Source of the DNA: Bacillota bacterium
GTDB lineage: Bacteria > Bacillota > Desulfitobacteriia > Desulfitobacteriales > JAJXUE01
DNA: 7,475 nucleotides
Direction: 5' to 3'
Assembly (NCBI GenBank): GCA_021786555.1
Contig: JAJYNB010000416.1
Location: 1 to 7,475, forward strand
Part shown: one piece after another, positions 6,939 through 7,475 of the stretch
Position numbering within the stretch: the first letter of the stretch is position 1
Layout: each line of letters starts with the position of its first letter
The notes under the pieces: generated by a model
Told to the model about the DNA's origin: nothing
Databases searched by the model: none
The model's input: the letters and a program-made list of their open reading frames with translations, nothing else
Translations under genes and position numbers: made by a program

Positions 6939-7475
6939 AGGATACAGGCTCAGGCTATCCCGGAACCACAAGATGGTCTTATCCAGTCCTTCACTCAAAG
7001 GAGTTTTCGGCTCCCAGTCCAGCTTAGCCTTGACCTTGCCAAGATCCGCCAGCCAAACCTTGGGCTCCAGGGGGCGGGGAGGGTATTTTCCCCAGCGCGG
7101 AGGAGTTGTCGCTTGCAGTTTTTCAGCCAGCAAGCTTGTTACCTCCCCTACGGAAGACTGGATCCCGGAGCCGATATTGAGAACTTCCCCGGCTATGCCG
7201 GGCGCTTTAACAGCCTGCAAGTATGCCTCAACCACATCACCGATGTAAACGAAATCCCGCACAAATCCCGGAGCTGACAGGTTGGGAACCTCCTGCCGCA
7301 GATAGGACTTAATGAGATAAGGAATGAGCCTGCCAGGGTAATCCCATGGACCGTAGGGGGAAAACAAGCGCAGGGTAATAATGGGCAGGCCCTTGGTCAG
7401 CGCCTCGGAGGAGCAAAATAGAGTTGCTGCAGCCTTGGAGACCGCATAGTCTCCCAGGGGGTTAACCCTGTCATC
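6930..7475 (-). CDS. NAD-dependent epimerase/dehydratase (extended SDR), C-terminal 181 residues, 5' end beyond right edge
   Basis: Nucleotide-sugar epimerase, dehydratase or reductase of the extended SDR family. The open frame continues without a stop to base 7475. Its first visible residues, DDRVNPLGDYAVSKAA, carry the catalytic Tyr and Lys of YxxxK (fragment residues 10 and 14). Then come PIITLRLFSPYGPWDYPGRL, the substrate-binding-domain segment VRDFVYIGDVVEAYLQA, NIGSGIQSSVGEV, and the C-terminal LDWEPKTPLSEGLDKTI, all standard for this family. The Rossmann GxxGxxG motif would be off the window. A TTG at 7367 is not the start, because the catalytic motif lies upstream of it. The gene ends 7 nt before the ThDP enzyme and should be co-transcribed with it. 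The visible part does not fix the nucleotide or sugar; a 4-keto-sugar reductase or a UDP/GDP/CDP-sugar epimerase are all possible. Confidence 0.9.
   Translation of the reverse strand, partial: DDRVNPLGDYAVSKAAATLFCSSEALTKGLPIITLRLFSPYGPWDYPGRLIPYLIKSYLRQEVPNLSAPGFVRDFVYIGDVVEAYLQAVKAPGIAGEVLNIGSGIQSSVGEVTSLLAEKLQATTPPRWGKYPPRPLEPKVWLADLGKVKAKLDWEPKTPLSEGLDKTILWFRDSLSLYPRG

Noticed and set aside
1..7475. CRISPR array, insertion sequence, tRNA or rRNA
   Set aside because: No regularly spaced repeats, terminal inverted repeats, transposase motifs or structured RNA signatures were seen; nearly every base is coding.

Overview
The window is one stretch of a carbohydrate-assembly gene cluster. Eight coding regions all lie on the minus strand, so transcription runs from the right edge to the left. 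The first (SDR) and last (glycosyltransferase start) are cut by the window edges. Reading in transcription order: NAD-dependent sugar epimerase/dehydratase (C-terminal 181 residues), a 587-residue thiamine-diphosphate enzyme related to acetolactate synthase, a family-2 glycosyltransferase (GT2), a family-10 (fucosyltransferase-type) glycosyltransferase, two more GT2 enzymes, a GT4-type (GT-B fold) glycosyltransferase, and the first 46 residues of another apparent GT4-type enzyme.

Packing is extreme. Junctions, in order, are a 7-nt gap, a 30-nt gap, a direct TAA/ATG abutment, a 23-nt overlap, two 4-nt overlaps and a 59-nt overlap. There is no non-coding stretch above 30 nt, and I see no promoter, terminator, RNA gene, repeat array or mobile element. 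This looks like the interior of a long operon with coupled translation. Its promoter and end lie outside the window.

Organism: base composition is about half G+C. Ribosome-binding sites are strong and GGAGG-like, and GTG and TTG starts are used beside ATG. Several stop codons sit inside or next to the next gene's ribosome-binding site. This fits a moderately GC-rich Gram-positive bacterium, plausibly of the Clostridia/Peptococcaceae type, but that is inference from style and not a taxonomic marker.

Working model: the SDR and the ThDP enzyme make or modify a nucleotide-activated sugar. The ThDP enzyme may transfer a two-carbon unit to a keto-sugar, as YerE does in yersiniose synthesis. The transferases, one probably using GDP-fucose, would then build an oligosaccharide for a surface polysaccharide or a glycosylated surface protein. 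No flippase, polymerase, ABC exporter or initiating phosphoglycosyl transferase is visible, so the final product and its export route cannot be told from this window.
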